A stretch of 64,000 bases of DNA from Streptomyces sp. AP-93 (GTDB taxonomy: Bacteria; Actinomycetota; Actinomycetes; Streptomycetales; Streptomycetaceae): the NCBI RefSeq assembly GCF_022808175.1, contig NZ_JALGBX010000001.1, positions 434,001 to 498,000 on the forward strand, in the 5' to 3' direction. Numbering within the stretch: position 1 is the stretch's first letter; every line of letters starts with the position of its first letter. The position numbers and the translations under genes are program-made. The notes below the pieces were generated by a model, which was not told the origin of the DNA, searched no databases, and worked only from the letters and a program-made list of their open reading frames with translations. This document shows, one piece after another, positions 30,592-39,645 of the stretch.

Positions 30592-31836
30592 GTGAGCGAG
30601 CAGACGCAACAGCAGACGCAGCAGGCGGACATCACTCGGAGCGGCGTGGTGATCGTCGGCGCCGGGATGGCCGGGGTCCAGACCGCGGTCGCCCTCCGGG
30701 AACAGGGCTGGACCGGCCCGGTCACCCTGCTGGGAGCCGAACCCCACCAGCCCTACGACCGGCCCCCGCTGTCCAAGGCGGTGCTCCTCGGCAAGGCCGA
30801 GGACTCGGCCTTCGACGTCGACTTCGAGGAGCTCGGCATCCAGCTCCGGCTGGGGGTCGAGGTCACCGGGCTGCGGGCCGCCGACCGGGAGGTGGACACC
30901 GAGGCGGGCCCGGTGCCGTACGAGTTCCTCGTGCTGGCCACCGGAGCCGTCCCGCTGACCCTGCCCGGCGCGGAGGGCGTCCCCGGGGTGCACCTGCTGC
31001 GCACCCTGGACGACGCGGCCCGGCTGCGGCCCGTACTGGCGGCCGGCTCGGCGGTGGTGGTGGTCGGCGCCGGGTGGATCGGCGCCGAATTCGCCACGGC
31101 CGCCCGTGAGGCGGGCTGCGCGGTGACGGTGGTCGAGGCGGCCGACCGGGTGCTGGCGGGCGCGCTGCCGGCCGAGGTCGCCGAGCCGATGGGGCGCTGG
31201 TACGCCCAGGAGGGCGCCGAGCTGCTGACGGGCGCGCGGGTGGCCTCCGTGGAGCCGGGCCGAGTCCTGCTGGCCGACGGGCGGGAGCTGCCGGCCGAGG
31301 CGGTGGTGGTGGGGATCGGCGCCCGCCCGGCCACCGGATGGCTGGCCGGGTCCGGCGTGGAGCTCGGCCCGGACGGCGCGGTCACCGCCGACGAGTGGCT
31401 GCGCACCTCGGCGCCCGGGGTCTACGCCGTGGGGGACTGCGCCTCCTTCCCGTCGGGGCGCTACCGGTCCCGGCTGCTCGTGCACCACTGGGACAACGCG
31501 CTCCAGGGGCCCCGGGTGGTGGCGGCGGACATCCTGGCCGGGGGCTCCGGGGAGCAGGTCTACGACCCGGTCCCGTACTTCTGGTCGGAGCAGTTCGGCC
31601 GCTTCGTGCAGTACGCGGGCCACCACGCCGGCGCGGACGCCCCGCTGTGGCGCGGCGACCCGGAGGCCGACACCTGGTCGGTGTGCTGGCTGCGGGAGGG
31701 CCGGCTGGCCGCGGTCCTCGCGGTGGGCCGCCCGCGCGACCTGGCCCAGGGGCGCCGCCTCATCGAGTCGGGCGCCCTCGTGGACCCGGCGAAGGTCGCC
31801 GACCCGGCGATCGCGCTGAAGTCCGCCGTCCTCTGA
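30592..31836 (+). CDS. FAD-dependent ferredoxin/rubredoxin reductase type oxidoreductase
   Basis: A 414-residue two-dinucleotide-fold flavoprotein of the ferredoxin-reductase type (as with dioxygenase reductases). FAD site VIVGAGMAGVQTAVALRE begins near residue 18; PYDRPPLSK, LATGAVPLTLPG, the NADH site VVVGAGWIGAEFA and the flavin motif VYAVGDCASF follow. The C-terminal reductase domain is complete. It should pass electrons from NAD(P)H to a ferredoxin whose gene is not nearby. The N terminus is Gln/Thr-rich. TAGGGT ends 7 nt before GTG 30592, so the message is probably leaderless. Divergent from the riboswitch. Confidence 0.88.
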   Translation: MSEQTQQQTQQADITRSGVVIVGAGMAGVQTAVALREQGWTGPVTLLGAEPHQPYDRPPLSKAVLLGKAEDSAFDVDFEELGIQLRLGVEVTGLRAADREVDTEAGPVPYEFLVLATGAVPLTLPGAEGVPGVHLLRTLDDAARLRPVLAAGSAVVVVGAGWIGAEFATAAREAGCAVTVVEAADRVLAGALPAEVAEPMGRWYAQEGAELLTGARVASVEPGRVLLADGRELPAEAVVVGIGARPATGWLAGSGVELGPDGAVTADEWLRTSAPGVYAVGDCASFPSGRYRSRLLVHHWDNALQGPRVVAADILAGGSGEQVYDPVPYFWSEQFGRFVQYAGHHAGADAPLWRGDPEADTWSVCWLREGRLAAVLAVGRPRDLAQGRRLIESGALVDPAKVADPAIALKSAVL

Positions 31837-31910
31837 CCCGGCGGGGGCCCGGCGGGGCACGGGCCGGGGCCGGTTCCGGCCGGGCCCCGCTCGCCCCGGC
31901 CCGGCCCCTG

Positions 31911-31995
31911 GGGGCGAAGTCCCCTACCCGCCCTTCGCCCGTTCCCCGGGGGCTTCGCCCCGGACCCCTCCCGGGGCTTCGCCCCGGACGCCGCG
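31911..31995. repeat. nested inverted repeat element, partial copy 3
   Basis: Only one outer arm is present (GTCCCCTACCCGCCCTTCGC continuing to 31950), flanked by repeated CCCCGGAC and GGCTTCGCCCC modules. It lies in the 349-bp gap 31837-32185. The rest of that gap is GC-rich with CCTGTCCGCGCC-like direct repeats at about 32090-32130 and holds no supported gene. Confidence 0.75.
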
Positions 31996-32185
31996 CCCCC
32001 GGCCTGGGCCTCGGGCCGGTCCCGTTCCGGGCCTGTCCGGGCTTGCGCCGGGTCTCGTGCGGGCCCGTCGGGGCCTGCTTTCGGCCCCGTCCGCGCCCTG
32101 TCCGCGCCCCGTCCGCGACCCGTCCGGACCCCGGACGGGGTCGCTCGGGTACCGGCAGTCAGTCCGAGATGGCAGGCTTGTGCTC

Positions 32186-32551
32186 GTGACCGAGATTGAC
32201 GCAAAGATCGATGCCCTTGTTCCCGCCTGGCTGTACCTCCCCGACATCGCGGAGATGCTCGACATCGAAGTGACCAAGGTTCGCCAGCTGGTCAAGGAAG
32301 GTCAGCTGCTCGCGGTGCGCCGCGGCGAGAACCGCTCCCTCCAGGTCCCCGCGGCCTTCATCGACGGAGACAAGATCGTCAAGGGGCTGGTCGGCCTGCT
32401 GACCGTCCTGCGCGACGACCGCTTCACCGACGCGGAGATCCTGGAGTGGCTCTTCACCGCCGACGAGACCCTGCCCGGTACCCCCGTGCAGGCACTGAGC
32501 GAGAATCGCGGCACGGAGGTGAAGCGCCGCGCTCAGGCGCTCGCCATCTGA
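32186..32551 (+). CDS. Rv2175c-family DNA-binding protein
   Basis: A 121-residue protein. Residues about 15-60 form a helix-turn-helix (WLYLPDIAEMLDIEVTKVRQ and LVKEGQLLAVRRGENRSLQV). The C-terminal half (FIDGDKIVKGLVGLLTVL and TDAEILEWLFTADETLPGTP) matches the domain of mycobacterial Rv2175c, a DNA-binding substrate of the kinase PknL. GTG 32186 follows a CAGGCT hexamer by 7 nt, suggesting a leaderless message. Ser/Thr kinase control in this organism is an inference. Confidence 0.85.
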   Translation: MTEIDAKIDALVPAWLYLPDIAEMLDIEVTKVRQLVKEGQLLAVRRGENRSLQVPAAFIDGDKIVKGLVGLLTVLRDDRFTDAEILEWLFTADETLPGTPVQALSENRGTEVKRRAQALAI

Positions 32552-32569
32552 CCTGACTCCGCCTCAAGC

Positions 32570-32606
32570 GCGGTGGGCGGGACCCCGGCCGGGGCCCGCC
32601 CACCGC
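32570..32606 (+). terminator. terminator hairpin before thiE
   Basis: A 12-bp stem GCGGTGGGCGGG with its complement, extended inside by CCCC/GGGG across a single bulged A, begins 18 bp after the Rv2175c-like gene. It separates that gene from thiE. Confidence 0.82.
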
Positions 32607-32640
32607 GTACGTACGTACGACACACCACCCGGGGGTACCC

Positions 32641-33291
32641 ATGTCCGCCATCGCCGCCCAGCTGTCCGATGCCCGGCTCTACCTGTGCACGGACGCCCGC
32701 AAGCGGCAGGGCGACCTCCCCGAGTTCCTGGACGCCGTCCTCGCCGGCGGGGTGGACATCGTCCAGCTCCGCGACAAGGGCATGGAGGCGGGCGAGGAGC
32801 TGGAGCACCTCCAGGTCTTCGCCGAAGCGGCCCGCCGCCACGGCAAGCTGCTCGCCGTCAACGACCGGGCCGACGTCGCACACGCCATCGGCTCGGACGT
32901 GCTGCACCTCGGGCAGGGCGACATCCCGGTACCCGCCGCCCGCGCCGTCCTGGGCCGGGAGGTCCTCATCGGACGCTCCTGCCACTCGGAGGCGGAGGTC
33001 GACGCGGCCGTCGCCGAGCCCGGCGTGGACTACTTCTGCACCGGCCCCTGCTGGCCCACCCCCACCAAGCCCGGCCGGTTCGCCCCCGGACTCGGCCTCG
33101 TCCGGCACGCGGCCTCCCTCGCACAGGGCCGGCCGTGGTTCGCCATCGGCGGGATCGACGCGGGGAACCTGGACGAGGTACTGGACGCGGGCGCCTCCCG
33201 CGTCGTGGTCGTACGGGCCCTCACCGAGGCCTCCGACCCCGGCGCCGCCGCCGCCGACCTCGCCAAGCGGGTCCGCGCCCGGCTCGGCTAG
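32641..33291 (+). CDS. thiE: thiamine-phosphate synthase
   Basis: A 216-residue TIM-barrel enzyme joining hydroxymethylpyrimidine pyrophosphate and thiazole phosphate to thiamine phosphate. Family segments: [53 protein letters not shown] and FAIGGID. It is split from thiOSG and lies on the other strand. The 35 bp between the terminator and the ATG cannot hold a TPP riboswitch, so unlike thiOSG it has no visible thiamine control. GGGGGT precedes the ATG. Confidence 0.95.
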   Translation: MSAIAAQLSDARLYLCTDARKRQGDLPEFLDAVLAGGVDIVQLRDKGMEAGEELEHLQVFAEAARRHGKLLAVNDRADVAHAIGSDVLHLGQGDIPVPAARAVLGREVLIGRSCHSEAEVDAAVAEPGVDYFCTGPCWPTPTKPGRFAPGLGLVRHAASLAQGRPWFAIGGIDAGNLDEVLDAGASRVVVVRALTEASDPGAAAADLAKRVRARLG

Positions 33292-33298
33292 CAGGTCC

Positions 33299-33318
33299 CG
33301 GGCGGCCCCGGCCGCCCG
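33299..33318 (+). terminator. short terminator hairpin after thiE
   Basis: A 9-bp stem (CGGGCGGCC and its complement) with a 2-nt centre begins 8 bp after the thiE stop codon. Confidence 0.6.
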
Positions 33319-33403
33319 CGCCGCGGCACCCCGCCGTCTCATTTTCGCGTCCAATCCGTGGACACCGCTTCGAGGGACACCGGACCGCGTCTAACCTCCC
33401 CGT

Positions 33404-34318
33404 ATGGCCCTTGGTACCTCTTCCACCTGGTCGGACCGTGCACACACGGTCCGCGACCTCATCGCGTCCGGGCGCTCGTACTCCTTCGAGTTCTGGGCCC
33501 CCAAGACGGAGAAGGGCGAGCGCAACCTCTGGAACGCGCTCCGCCGGGTCGAGGCGGTGGCCCCGAGCTTCGTCTCCGTCACCTACGGGGCCGGCGGCTC
33601 CACCCGCGGCGGCACCGTCCGGGCCACCGAGCAGATCGCCGCGGACACCACGCTGACCCCGGTCGCGCACCTCACCGCCGTCGACCACTCGATCGCCGAG
33701 CTGCGCAACGTCATCGGGCAGTTCGCCGACGCGGGCATCCGCAACATGCTCGTCGTGCGCGGAGACCCGCCGGGCAACCCCATGGGCGAGTGGGTGCCGC
33801 ACCCCGAGGGCGTGCACTACGCGGCCGACCTGGTCCGGCTGGTCAAGGAGTCCGGCGACTTCTGCGTCGGCGTCGCGGCCTTCCCCGAGATGCACCCGCG
33901 CTCCTCGGACTGGGATACGGACATCCGGCACTTCGTGGACAAGTGCCGCGCGGGCGCCGACTATGCGATCACCCAGATGTTCTTCGATCCGGAGCACTAT
34001 CTCCGGATGCGCGACAGCGTCGAGAGGGCGGGCTGCGACACCCCGATCATCCCTGAGGTCATGCCCGTTGTGAACATCAAGCAGCTCGACCGGCTCCCGC
34101 AACTCAGCAACGCAATCTTCCCCGCGGCCGTGAAAGAGCGCATGCTCGCGGTCAAGGACGACGCGGCCGCTGTACGCTCCATTGGCATCGAGTTCGCCAC
34201 GGAGTTCTGCGCGCGGCTGCTGTCCGAGGGTGTCCCGGGGCTGCACTTCATCACGCTGAACAATTCCACGGCGACGCTGGAGATCTACGAGAACTTGGGC
34301 CTGCACCAGCGGGCCTGA
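33404..34318 (+). CDS. metF: methylenetetrahydrofolate reductase
   Basis: A 304-residue FAD-dependent TIM-barrel enzyme that reduces 5,10-methylene- to 5-methyl-tetrahydrofolate for methionine synthesis. Marks include the catalytic Glu in [55 protein letters not shown] and FITLNNS near the C terminus. TAACCT ends 6 nt before the ATG, so the transcript is probably leaderless. No B12 or SAM riboswitch is seen in the 85 bp upstream. Confidence 0.95.
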   Translation: MALGTSSTWSDRAHTVRDLIASGRSYSFEFWAPKTEKGERNLWNALRRVEAVAPSFVSVTYGAGGSTRGGTVRATEQIAADTTLTPVAHLTAVDHSIAELRNVIGQFADAGIRNMLVVRGDPPGNPMGEWVPHPEGVHYAADLVRLVKESGDFCVGVAAFPEMHPRSSDWDTDIRHFVDKCRAGADYAITQMFFDPEHYLRMRDSVERAGCDTPIIPEVMPVVNIKQLDRLPQLSNAIFPAAVKERMLAVKDDAAAVRSIGIEFATEFCARLLSEGVPGLHFITLNNSTATLEIYENLGLHQRA

Positions 34319-34368
34319 CCGGCCGGCCCCGTTCCCCGCGCGGGCGGCCGTACCGAGAGGGGCCCCGC

Positions 34369-35277
34369 ATGGGAATGACGGTCCTCTACATCGCGTTCGG
34401 TTTCGTCGCGCTGTGGCTGCTTGCCGAGGTCCTGATGCAGTACAAGGCCCGGCTGCGCTGGCGCCTGCTCGCCTTCGCCGGGTTCGTCGGCGTGGTCGCC
34501 GGCGTCGTGCTGCCGTCGGTGCTCGTCATCGGGGCCGGCGCCGTCGCGTTCGCGATCGGCCAGACGCTGGTGACCCTCTCCTTCCGCAAGGGCTTCGTGT
34601 CCGGCTGGGCGCTGCGCCGGGGCAAGGCTCCCGAGCCCGAGCTCCCGCAGAGCCGGCGCCGCCGCAGCGGGGGCGCACCGCGCCCGGAACCGGCGCTGGA
34701 GGTGACGGCCCTGGAGTACGGGCCCGACACGGCCGAGGACGAGGACTCCGACGAGGAGTCCGGCGCGTTCACCCCGGGGCCCGTCCGCGAACAGGACCAG
34801 GGGTACTACCCGGCGCAGCCGGCCGCCGACGCGGCCGCTTCGTACGGGATGCCCGGCGAGACCACCGCCTTCGCCTCCCCGTTCGTCCCGGCCGAGCAGG
34901 ACGCCCACCAGTACGCGGCGTACTACGACCCGCAGACCCAGGGCGGCTACGACTACACCACCGGCTATCCGGCCCCCGGCGAGCAGCAGGTCTACGCCGC
35001 CTACTCGGACCCGTACATCGGCACCGGCGGAGCCGTCGCCCCGCAGCAGCCGTACGGCTACGCGACCCCGTACGGCGGCTACGCCCCGGACCCCTACGCC
35101 CCCGACCCGTACGCGACCGGGCAGCAGGAGCAGTACTCCATGGACACCCCGCCCGGCGGGGTCTGGGTCCCGCAGCAGCGCGACGTGAGCCAGCCCTACC
35201 CGGCGGAGGAGCCGCAGCAGCAGCCGTACCCGTATCCGTACCAGGGCACGGGCGAGTACGAGCAGTACCGCTACTGA
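34369..35277 (+). CDS. membrane protein with long Tyr/Gln/Pro-rich tail
   Basis: A 302-residue protein of unknown function. Two membrane segments lie at residues about 4-22 and 33-62 (MTVLYIAFGFVALWLLAEVL and LLAFAGFVGVVAGVVLPSVL), then a basic stretch (RRRRSGG). From residue 100 the chain is disordered and rich in Tyr, Gln, Pro and Gly, with units such as DPYAPDPYA and PYGYATPYGGYAP. Such tails can drive protein clustering. GAGAGGGG precedes the ATG. It lies 50 bp after metF. Confidence 0.75.
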   Translation: MGMTVLYIAFGFVALWLLAEVLMQYKARLRWRLLAFAGFVGVVAGVVLPSVLVIGAGAVAFAIGQTLVTLSFRKGFVSGWALRRGKAPEPELPQSRRRRSGGAPRPEPALEVTALEYGPDTAEDEDSDEESGAFTPGPVREQDQGYYPAQPAADAAASYGMPGETTAFASPFVPAEQDAHQYAAYYDPQTQGGYDYTTGYPAPGEQQVYAAYSDPYIGTGGAVAPQQPYGYATPYGGYAPDPYAPDPYATGQQEQYSMDTPPGGVWVPQQRDVSQPYPAEEPQQQPYPYPYQGTGEYEQYRY

Positions 35278-35290
35278 GACGTGATCCGGC

Positions 35291-36694
35291 CTACCGCGAA
35301 CCGCGGAAGTCCGCGCCCTCCACGATCAGCCCGGCCACCAGGGCCCCCGTCATCCCGGCGTGGGCCAGCCCGCCGCCCGGGTGCGCCCAGCCGCCGGCCA
35401 GGTACAGCCCGGGCACGGCGGTGACGTTCGCCGGGCGCAGCAGCCGGCCCCCGGCCCCGGCCAGCGCGGGCGCGGGCACCCGGCCGTCCACCGAACCCGT
35501 CGCCGCCTCGACGTCGGTCGGGGTGCGCAGCTCGTGCCACAGCAGCCGCTCCCGCAGCCCGGGGACGGCCCGCGCGGCCGCCGTCAGCAGGTCCTCGGCC
35601 GACGGAGCGGGCGCGGACGCCTCGGTCAGCACGGCGTGCACGGTGACCGCCTCGTGCGCGGCGTCCGGCCGGGTGGCCGGGTCGTCGGGGCGCAGTACGG
35701 TCACCGGGCCCAGCAGCGTGCGGTGCGCGGCGTCGGCGTCCCTGGCCCCGCGCAGCGCGGCGAACAGGGTGTACCAGCGGGCGGGTTCCGCCGTACGGGC
35801 GGACGCGGAGTCCGGGGCGAGCGGGATCCGCAGCCGGCCGGGGTCGGCCGCGCAGACCACGTGGTCGGCCGCGACCTCGGTGCCGTCGGCCGTCACCAGC
35901 CCGGCCGCGCGGCCCTCGCGCAGGAGCACCTCGCGCACCTCGACGCCGAACTCGAAGACGACCTTCCGCTCCAGGCACCGTTCGTACACGGCGCTGGCCA
36001 GCTCCCGGATCCCGCCGCGCACGTACCAGCTGCCGAAGGTCTGCTCCATGTAGGGCAGCACCGCCGCCGAGGCGGGCGCGGTCGCCGGATCGACCCCGTA
36101 CGCCCGTACGCGGGAGGTGAGCAGTTCGTCGAAGCCGCCGCCGCCGAGCTCGCGGGCGGCGACCTCGGCCAGCGTGGGCGGGCGGCGGCGCAGCAGGCCG
36201 CTCCCGCGCAGCGCGGGGTACGGATCGCGGCCCAGCGCGGAGCGGTCCGGGTGCAGCGGCTCCTCCAGGAGCGGCCGGCGGGTGGCGTCCCAGGCGTCCC
36301 GGGCACGGCCCAGGACCGCGCTCCAGCGGTCCCCGGAGCCGGGTCCGAAGACCGCGTCGACGGCGGCGGCGGCGCCGCCGTGCGAGCCGCCGGGGAAGGT
36401 GAGCGTACGGCCGTCCGGGAGGAGGTAGCGGACGGCGGGGTCGATCTGGACGAGCTCCGCGCACTCCTCCAGCGGGCGCTTGCCGGTCTTGACGAACAGA
36501 TCGCGGTAGACGGCGGGCAGGTGCACCAGCCCGGGGCCGGTGTCGAAGACGAAGCCGTTGCGGGCGTACCGGCCGACGGCTCCGCCGTAGGTCGTCCCGC
36601 GCTCGTACACCGTCACCTGATGTCCGGCCACGGCCAGCCGTGCCGCCGTCGCCATCGCGCCCATGCCGGCGCCGATCACCGCAATTCGTGCCAT
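35291..36694 (-). CDS. phytoene desaturase-like NAD(P)/FAD oxidoreductase
   Basis: A 467-residue CrtI-type flavoprotein. The FAD fold is at the start (AVIGAGMGAMATAARLAVAG), followed by VYERGTTYGGAVGRYARNGF and DTGPGLVHLP, and it ends with GLYLAGGWAHPGGGLAHAGM. No carotenoid synthesis genes (crtB, crtE) are nearby, so the substrate may not be phytoene. It starts 10 bp after the DUF4126 gene's stop and is probably co-transcribed with it. Confidence 0.83.
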   Translation of the reverse strand: MARIAVIGAGMGAMATAARLAVAGHQVTVYERGTTYGGAVGRYARNGFVFDTGPGLVHLPAVYRDLFVKTGKRPLEECAELVQIDPAVRYLLPDGRTLTFPGGSHGGAAAAVDAVFGPGSGDRWSAVLGRARDAWDATRRPLLEEPLHPDRSALGRDPYPALRGSGLLRRRPPTLAEVAARELGGGGFDELLTSRVRAYGVDPATAPASAAVLPYMEQTFGSWYVRGGIRELASAVYERCLERKVVFEFGVEVREVLLREGRAAGLVTADGTEVAADHVVCAADPGRLRIPLAPDSASARTAEPARWYTLFAALRGARDADAAHRTLLGPVTVLRPDDPATRPDAAHEAVTVHAVLTEASAPAPSAEDLLTAAARAVPGLRERLLWHELRTPTDVEAATGSVDGRVPAPALAGAGGRLLRPANVTAVPGLYLAGGWAHPGGGLAHAGMTGALVAGLIVEGADFRGSR

Positions 36695-36704
36695 GCCGCT
36701 GAGC

Positions 36705-37319
36705 CTATCGAGCGACGCGGGCCATCTCGTCTGCGAGCCTCTTCTCCTCGCGGCGCTGGGCCCGGCGGCGCCGGAAGCGGCGGATCCGGGACCAGAGGTA
36801 GATCAGCAGGGCGAGACCGATGATCAGCAGGACGGCGCAGATGATCGCGGCGGCCTCAGGATTGAACATCGCGAAGGTGACGATCCCGCCCACACCGAGG
36901 TCCTCGGCGGTGCTCATGGCGACGTTGCTGAACGGCTCGGGCGAGGTGTTGATCGCCATGCGCGTGCCGGCCTTGACGAAATGGCTGGCCAGGGCGGTGG
37001 ATCCGCCGACCGCGCCGGCGGTGATGTCGGAGAGCGAGCCGCTCTGCCCGGCCAGCAGCGCGCCGACCACGGCTCCGGACACCGGGCGGATCACGGTGTG
37101 GACGGTGTCCCAGAGGGAGTCGACGTACGGGATCTTGTCGGCGACCGCCTCACAGAGGAAGAGGGCTGCCGCCACGATCAGCACGTCGGTGCGTTGCAGG
37201 GACGCGGGGACCTCGTCGGTCAGGCCGGTCCTGCCGAAGATGCCGAGCAGCAGGACCACGGCGTATGCGTTGATCCCACTGGCCCAGCCGCTGGTGAAGA
37301 CCAGGGGGAGCACACTCAT
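36705..37319 (-). CDS. DUF4126 membrane protein
   Basis: A 204-residue protein with about five membrane segments (NAYAVVLLLGIFG, DVLIVAAALFLCEAVADKI, a VSGAVVGALLAG region, GGSTALASHFVKAGTRMAIN and AAIICAVLLIIGLALLIYLW) and a very basic C-terminal tail (RRFRRRRAQRREEKR). The family is DUF4126; function is unknown. It heads a two-gene unit with the CrtI-like gene. Confidence 0.82.
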   Translation of the reverse strand: MSVLPLVFTSGWASGINAYAVVLLLGIFGRTGLTDEVPASLQRTDVLIVAAALFLCEAVADKIPYVDSLWDTVHTVIRPVSGAVVGALLAGQSGSLSDITAGAVGGSTALASHFVKAGTRMAINTSPEPFSNVAMSTAEDLGVGGIVTFAMFNPEAAAIICAVLLIIGLALLIYLWSRIRRFRRRRAQRREEKRLADEMARVAR

Positions 37320-37383
37320 CTGGTCATCATGTCCCAGAAGCCGTGATCCGGCGCGGCCCCCCAGACTCCTTCCGGGGAACAGC

Positions 37384-37417
37384 GAAGGGACAGCCGCCTT
37401 CCGGCGGCCGTCCCTTC
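37384..37417 (-). terminator. terminator hairpin after the DUF3040 gene
   Basis: Stem GAAGGGAC, one mismatch, GCCGCC, loop TTCC, GGCGGC, GTCCCTTC. It lies 21 bp past the DUF3040 stop on the reverse strand and would end that transcript before the DUF4126 gene. Confidence 0.82.
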
Positions 37418-37437
37418 ACCCGAGTCTGTCGGTGGGG

Positions 37438-37839
37438 CTACTGCCCCGGTTCGTCACGGCGGCGCTGCCACCGTTCCTCGATACGGGTCATCATCGACCG
37501 ACGCTGCCGGTTCTGCCCTTGGGGCGAACCGCCTGCACTGCCGGAGGCGGGTTGCTCACCAGGCTTGGGTGCCTTGCGCCAACCGGTGACCACGAGCACC
37601 GTACAGCCCAGCATGACGAGGAACCCCACCACGCTGATCCACAGTACGTTCGGCACGATCACACCGGTCATGAGGAGCGCGATACCCACCACAATGCCTG
37701 CGACTGCCTGGTAAACCCGTCGCCGGGTGTACGTGCGCAGTCCGCTTCCCTCAAGCGCTGTAGCGAATTTGGGATCTTCGGCGTACAGCGCTCGCTCCAT
37801 CTGCTCGAGCATTCGCTGCTCGTGCTCCGAGAGCGGCAC
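37438..37839 (-). CDS. DUF3040 membrane protein
   Basis: A 133-residue protein. The N-terminal MPLSEHEQRMLEQMERALYA and DPKFATAL are the DUF3040 signature, followed by two membrane segments (VYQAVAGIVVGIALLMTGVI and VLWISVVGFLVMLGCTVLVV) and a Gln/Arg-rich tail (MTRIEERWQRRRDE). GTG 37839 has GAGGAG about 7 nt upstream. Related genes in actinobacteria are often near the division cluster. Function is unknown. Confidence 0.82.
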   Translation of the reverse strand: MPLSEHEQRMLEQMERALYAEDPKFATALEGSGLRTYTRRRVYQAVAGIVVGIALLMTGVIVPNVLWISVVGFLVMLGCTVLVVTGWRKAPKPGEQPASGSAGGSPQGQNRQRRSMMTRIEERWQRRRDEPGQ

Positions 37840-37972
37840 GGGAGTCCTCCTCATCCGTCGGTCGCGGGGGGTAGCGACCAGGGGTCCCCTTCAGGATAGG
37901 CGGGGAATCGCCCCCGTGATACCCGCCCTCTACGCCACGTTCTAAAAAACACTGCCCGTAAAAAGTACCGCT

Positions 37973-38024
37973 TGGGGAATGCTCAGCGCCGTCTTGAACG
38001 GCCCACTGAGGACGTTATTCCCCA
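37973..38024 (-). other. three-tier hairpin followed by T-runs on the reverse strand
   Basis: This sits in the gap 37840-38123 between the methyltransferase and DUF3040 genes. Three stacked stems are visible: TGGGGAAT/ATTCCCCA, CTCAG/CTGAG and GCCGT/ACGGC with loop CTTGA. Read on the reverse strand it is followed by TTTTT and TTTTTT runs at about 37961 and 37944, which are rare at this GC. It may be an intrinsic terminator for the methyltransferase or the end of a small RNA. The stretch 37930-38020 is unusually AT-rich. Confidence 0.5.
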
Positions 38025-38123
38025 GAGGTCCGCTCGGCATGCCGGGCGCTGACCCCGATCATACGGGTCACGACGCCGGTTCGGAGGGTGAGTGGCGCAC
38101 CGCGTTCCCGCAAGGTCCGCAGA

Positions 38124-38882
38124 TCAGGCGGGCTTCTCGCCGAGGACGTGCAGCTGCGTGGCGACCGCGTGGAACGCGGGGAGCTCGGCGGCGGCCTCTT
38201 CCAGGCGCAGCAGGGCCTCGACGGCGCCCGGCTCGGTGTCCACCAGAACGCCCGGGACGAGGTCGGCGAAGATCCGCACGCCGTGCACCGCGCCCACGGC
38301 CAGACCGGCCTCGGAGACCAGGGCCGAGAGCTGCTCGGCGGTGAAGCGGCGCGGTACCGGATCGCCCGCGCCCCACCGCCCGGCCGGGTCGGCCAGGGCC
38401 GTACGGGCCTCCGTGAAGTGCCCGGCCAGGGCGCGGGCCAGGACGGCCCCGCCGAGTCCGGCGCCGAGCAGGCTGAGGATGCCGCCGGGGCGCAGGGCGG
38501 CCACCGCGTTGGCCACGCCCTCGGCCGGGTCGTCCACGTACTCCAGCACGCCGTGGCAGATCACCACGTCGTAGGACTCGCGCTCGACGACATCGAGCAG
38601 GCCCTGGGCGTCGCCCTGCACCCCGCGGACCAGATCGGCCACGCCGGCTTCGGCGACCCTGCGCTCCAGCCCGAACAGCGCGTTGGGGCTCGGGTCGACC
38701 ACGGTGACCCGGTGGCCGAGGTGGGCCACCGGCACGGCGAACTTGCCGGTACCGCCACCCGTGTCGAGCACGTCCAGCACGTCCCGCCCGGTCGCCTTCA
38801 CCCGGCGGTCGAGCGCCTCCTTGAGGACCTCCCACACCACGGCGGTGCGGAGGGAGGCGCGGGGGCGGGAAGTGTCCGACAC
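38124..38882 (-). CDS. class I SAM-dependent methyltransferase
   Basis: A 252-residue methyltransferase. Motif I is VLDVLDTGGGTGKFAVPVA near residue 35, motif II VTVVDPSPNAL, then VQGDAQGLLD and the catalytic-region YDVVICHGVLEYVDDP. The full-length fold is typical of small-molecule or tRNA uridine methyltransferases. Substrate is unknown. It follows the HEPN gene by 70 bp on the same strand. Confidence 0.85.
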   Translation of the reverse strand: MSDTSRPRASLRTAVVWEVLKEALDRRVKATGRDVLDVLDTGGGTGKFAVPVAHLGHRVTVVDPSPNALFGLERRVAEAGVADLVRGVQGDAQGLLDVVERESYDVVICHGVLEYVDDPAEGVANAVAALRPGGILSLLGAGLGGAVLARALAGHFTEARTALADPAGRWGAGDPVPRRFTAEQLSALVSEAGLAVGAVHGVRIFADLVPGVLVDTEPGAVEALLRLEEAAAELPAFHAVATQLHVLGEKPA

Positions 38883-38952
38883 GGCTGATGGCTCCTCGGC
38901 ACGTTGGTTGAGCGGTCGATGCCCACCCTATTGCCTCTGACTGCCGGGCAGG

Positions 38953-39450
38953 TCATCCCACGTCCGGACGCTCCGTGCGCGGCAGCGGCAGGCTCTGGGC
39001 CGGACCGGCCGGAGACGGCGGGCGGAGCGCGAGCATCCGCTCCACCAGGCGCAGGAACATCGCGACGGCACGCACCAGATCGTCCGCGTCCCGGCCGGTG
39101 GCCGCGCCCGCTATGCCGGCCTCCGCCCGCGCCCGGCGGGCCGCTCCGGAGGCGAAGAGCGCGCTCCACTCGGTCAGTTCGGGCGCTATCTCCGGGAGCA
39201 CCTCCCACGCGCTGCGGATCCGCGGCCTGCGCCGCGGGTGCACGGGCTCGGGCCGCCCGCGCGCGGCGAGCACGGCCGCGGCGGCGCGCAGCGCGGCGAG
39301 ATGGGCGGTGGCGTACCGCTCGTTGGACCGGGTCAGCCGGGCGGCTTCGGCCAGGCCCTCGTGGGCCTTGGCGAGCAGGTCGAGGGCGGCGGGGGGTGCG
39401 GCCGACTTCCGGGGGACGGGGTGGACAGGGGACGGGGACGGTGTGGCCAT
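38953..39450 (-). CDS. SAV_6107-family HEPN domain protein
   Basis: A 165-residue helical protein matching the SAV_6107 HEPN family of Streptomyces. The core is AALDLLAKAHEGLAEAARL, ERYATAHLAALRAAAAVLA and DDLVRAVAMFLRLVERMLAL. The RxxxxH-type RNase motif of toxic HEPN proteins is not clearly present, so nuclease action is doubtful. AGGAGG lies 7 nt before the ATG. No nucleotidyltransferase partner is adjacent. Confidence 0.75.
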   Translation of the reverse strand: MATPSPSPVHPVPRKSAAPPAALDLLAKAHEGLAEAARLTRSNERYATAHLAALRAAAAVLAARGRPEPVHPRRRPRIRSAWEVLPEIAPELTEWSALFASGAARRARAEAGIAGAATGRDADDLVRAVAMFLRLVERMLALRPPSPAGPAQSLPLPRTERPDVG

Positions 39451-39645
39451 GACGAACCTCCTGTCATTGCGTGCGCTTCGCGCTGCCTGGTGTAGCTGCT
39501 CCTACGAGTTGAGCTGTTCTTGCGTGTCCCCATCGTGACTGCCCCCACTGACAATCGCGCTGACCTGCGGTTTCGTCCCCAGGGTCGGGGTCCTGTCCGG
39601 GCAACTTCCGCCCTCTGTACAGCGGATGCGACCGGGGATGCTAGT

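Noticed and set aside
35291..36694. Carotenoid biosynthesis cluster.
   Set aside because: Only a CrtI-like gene is present; crtB, crtE and crtY are absent in the neighbourhood.
38953..39450. HEPN toxin of a toxin-antitoxin pair.
   Set aside because: No clear RxxxxH motif and no MNT partner; the neighbours are an unrelated methyltransferase and an ABC operon on the other strand.
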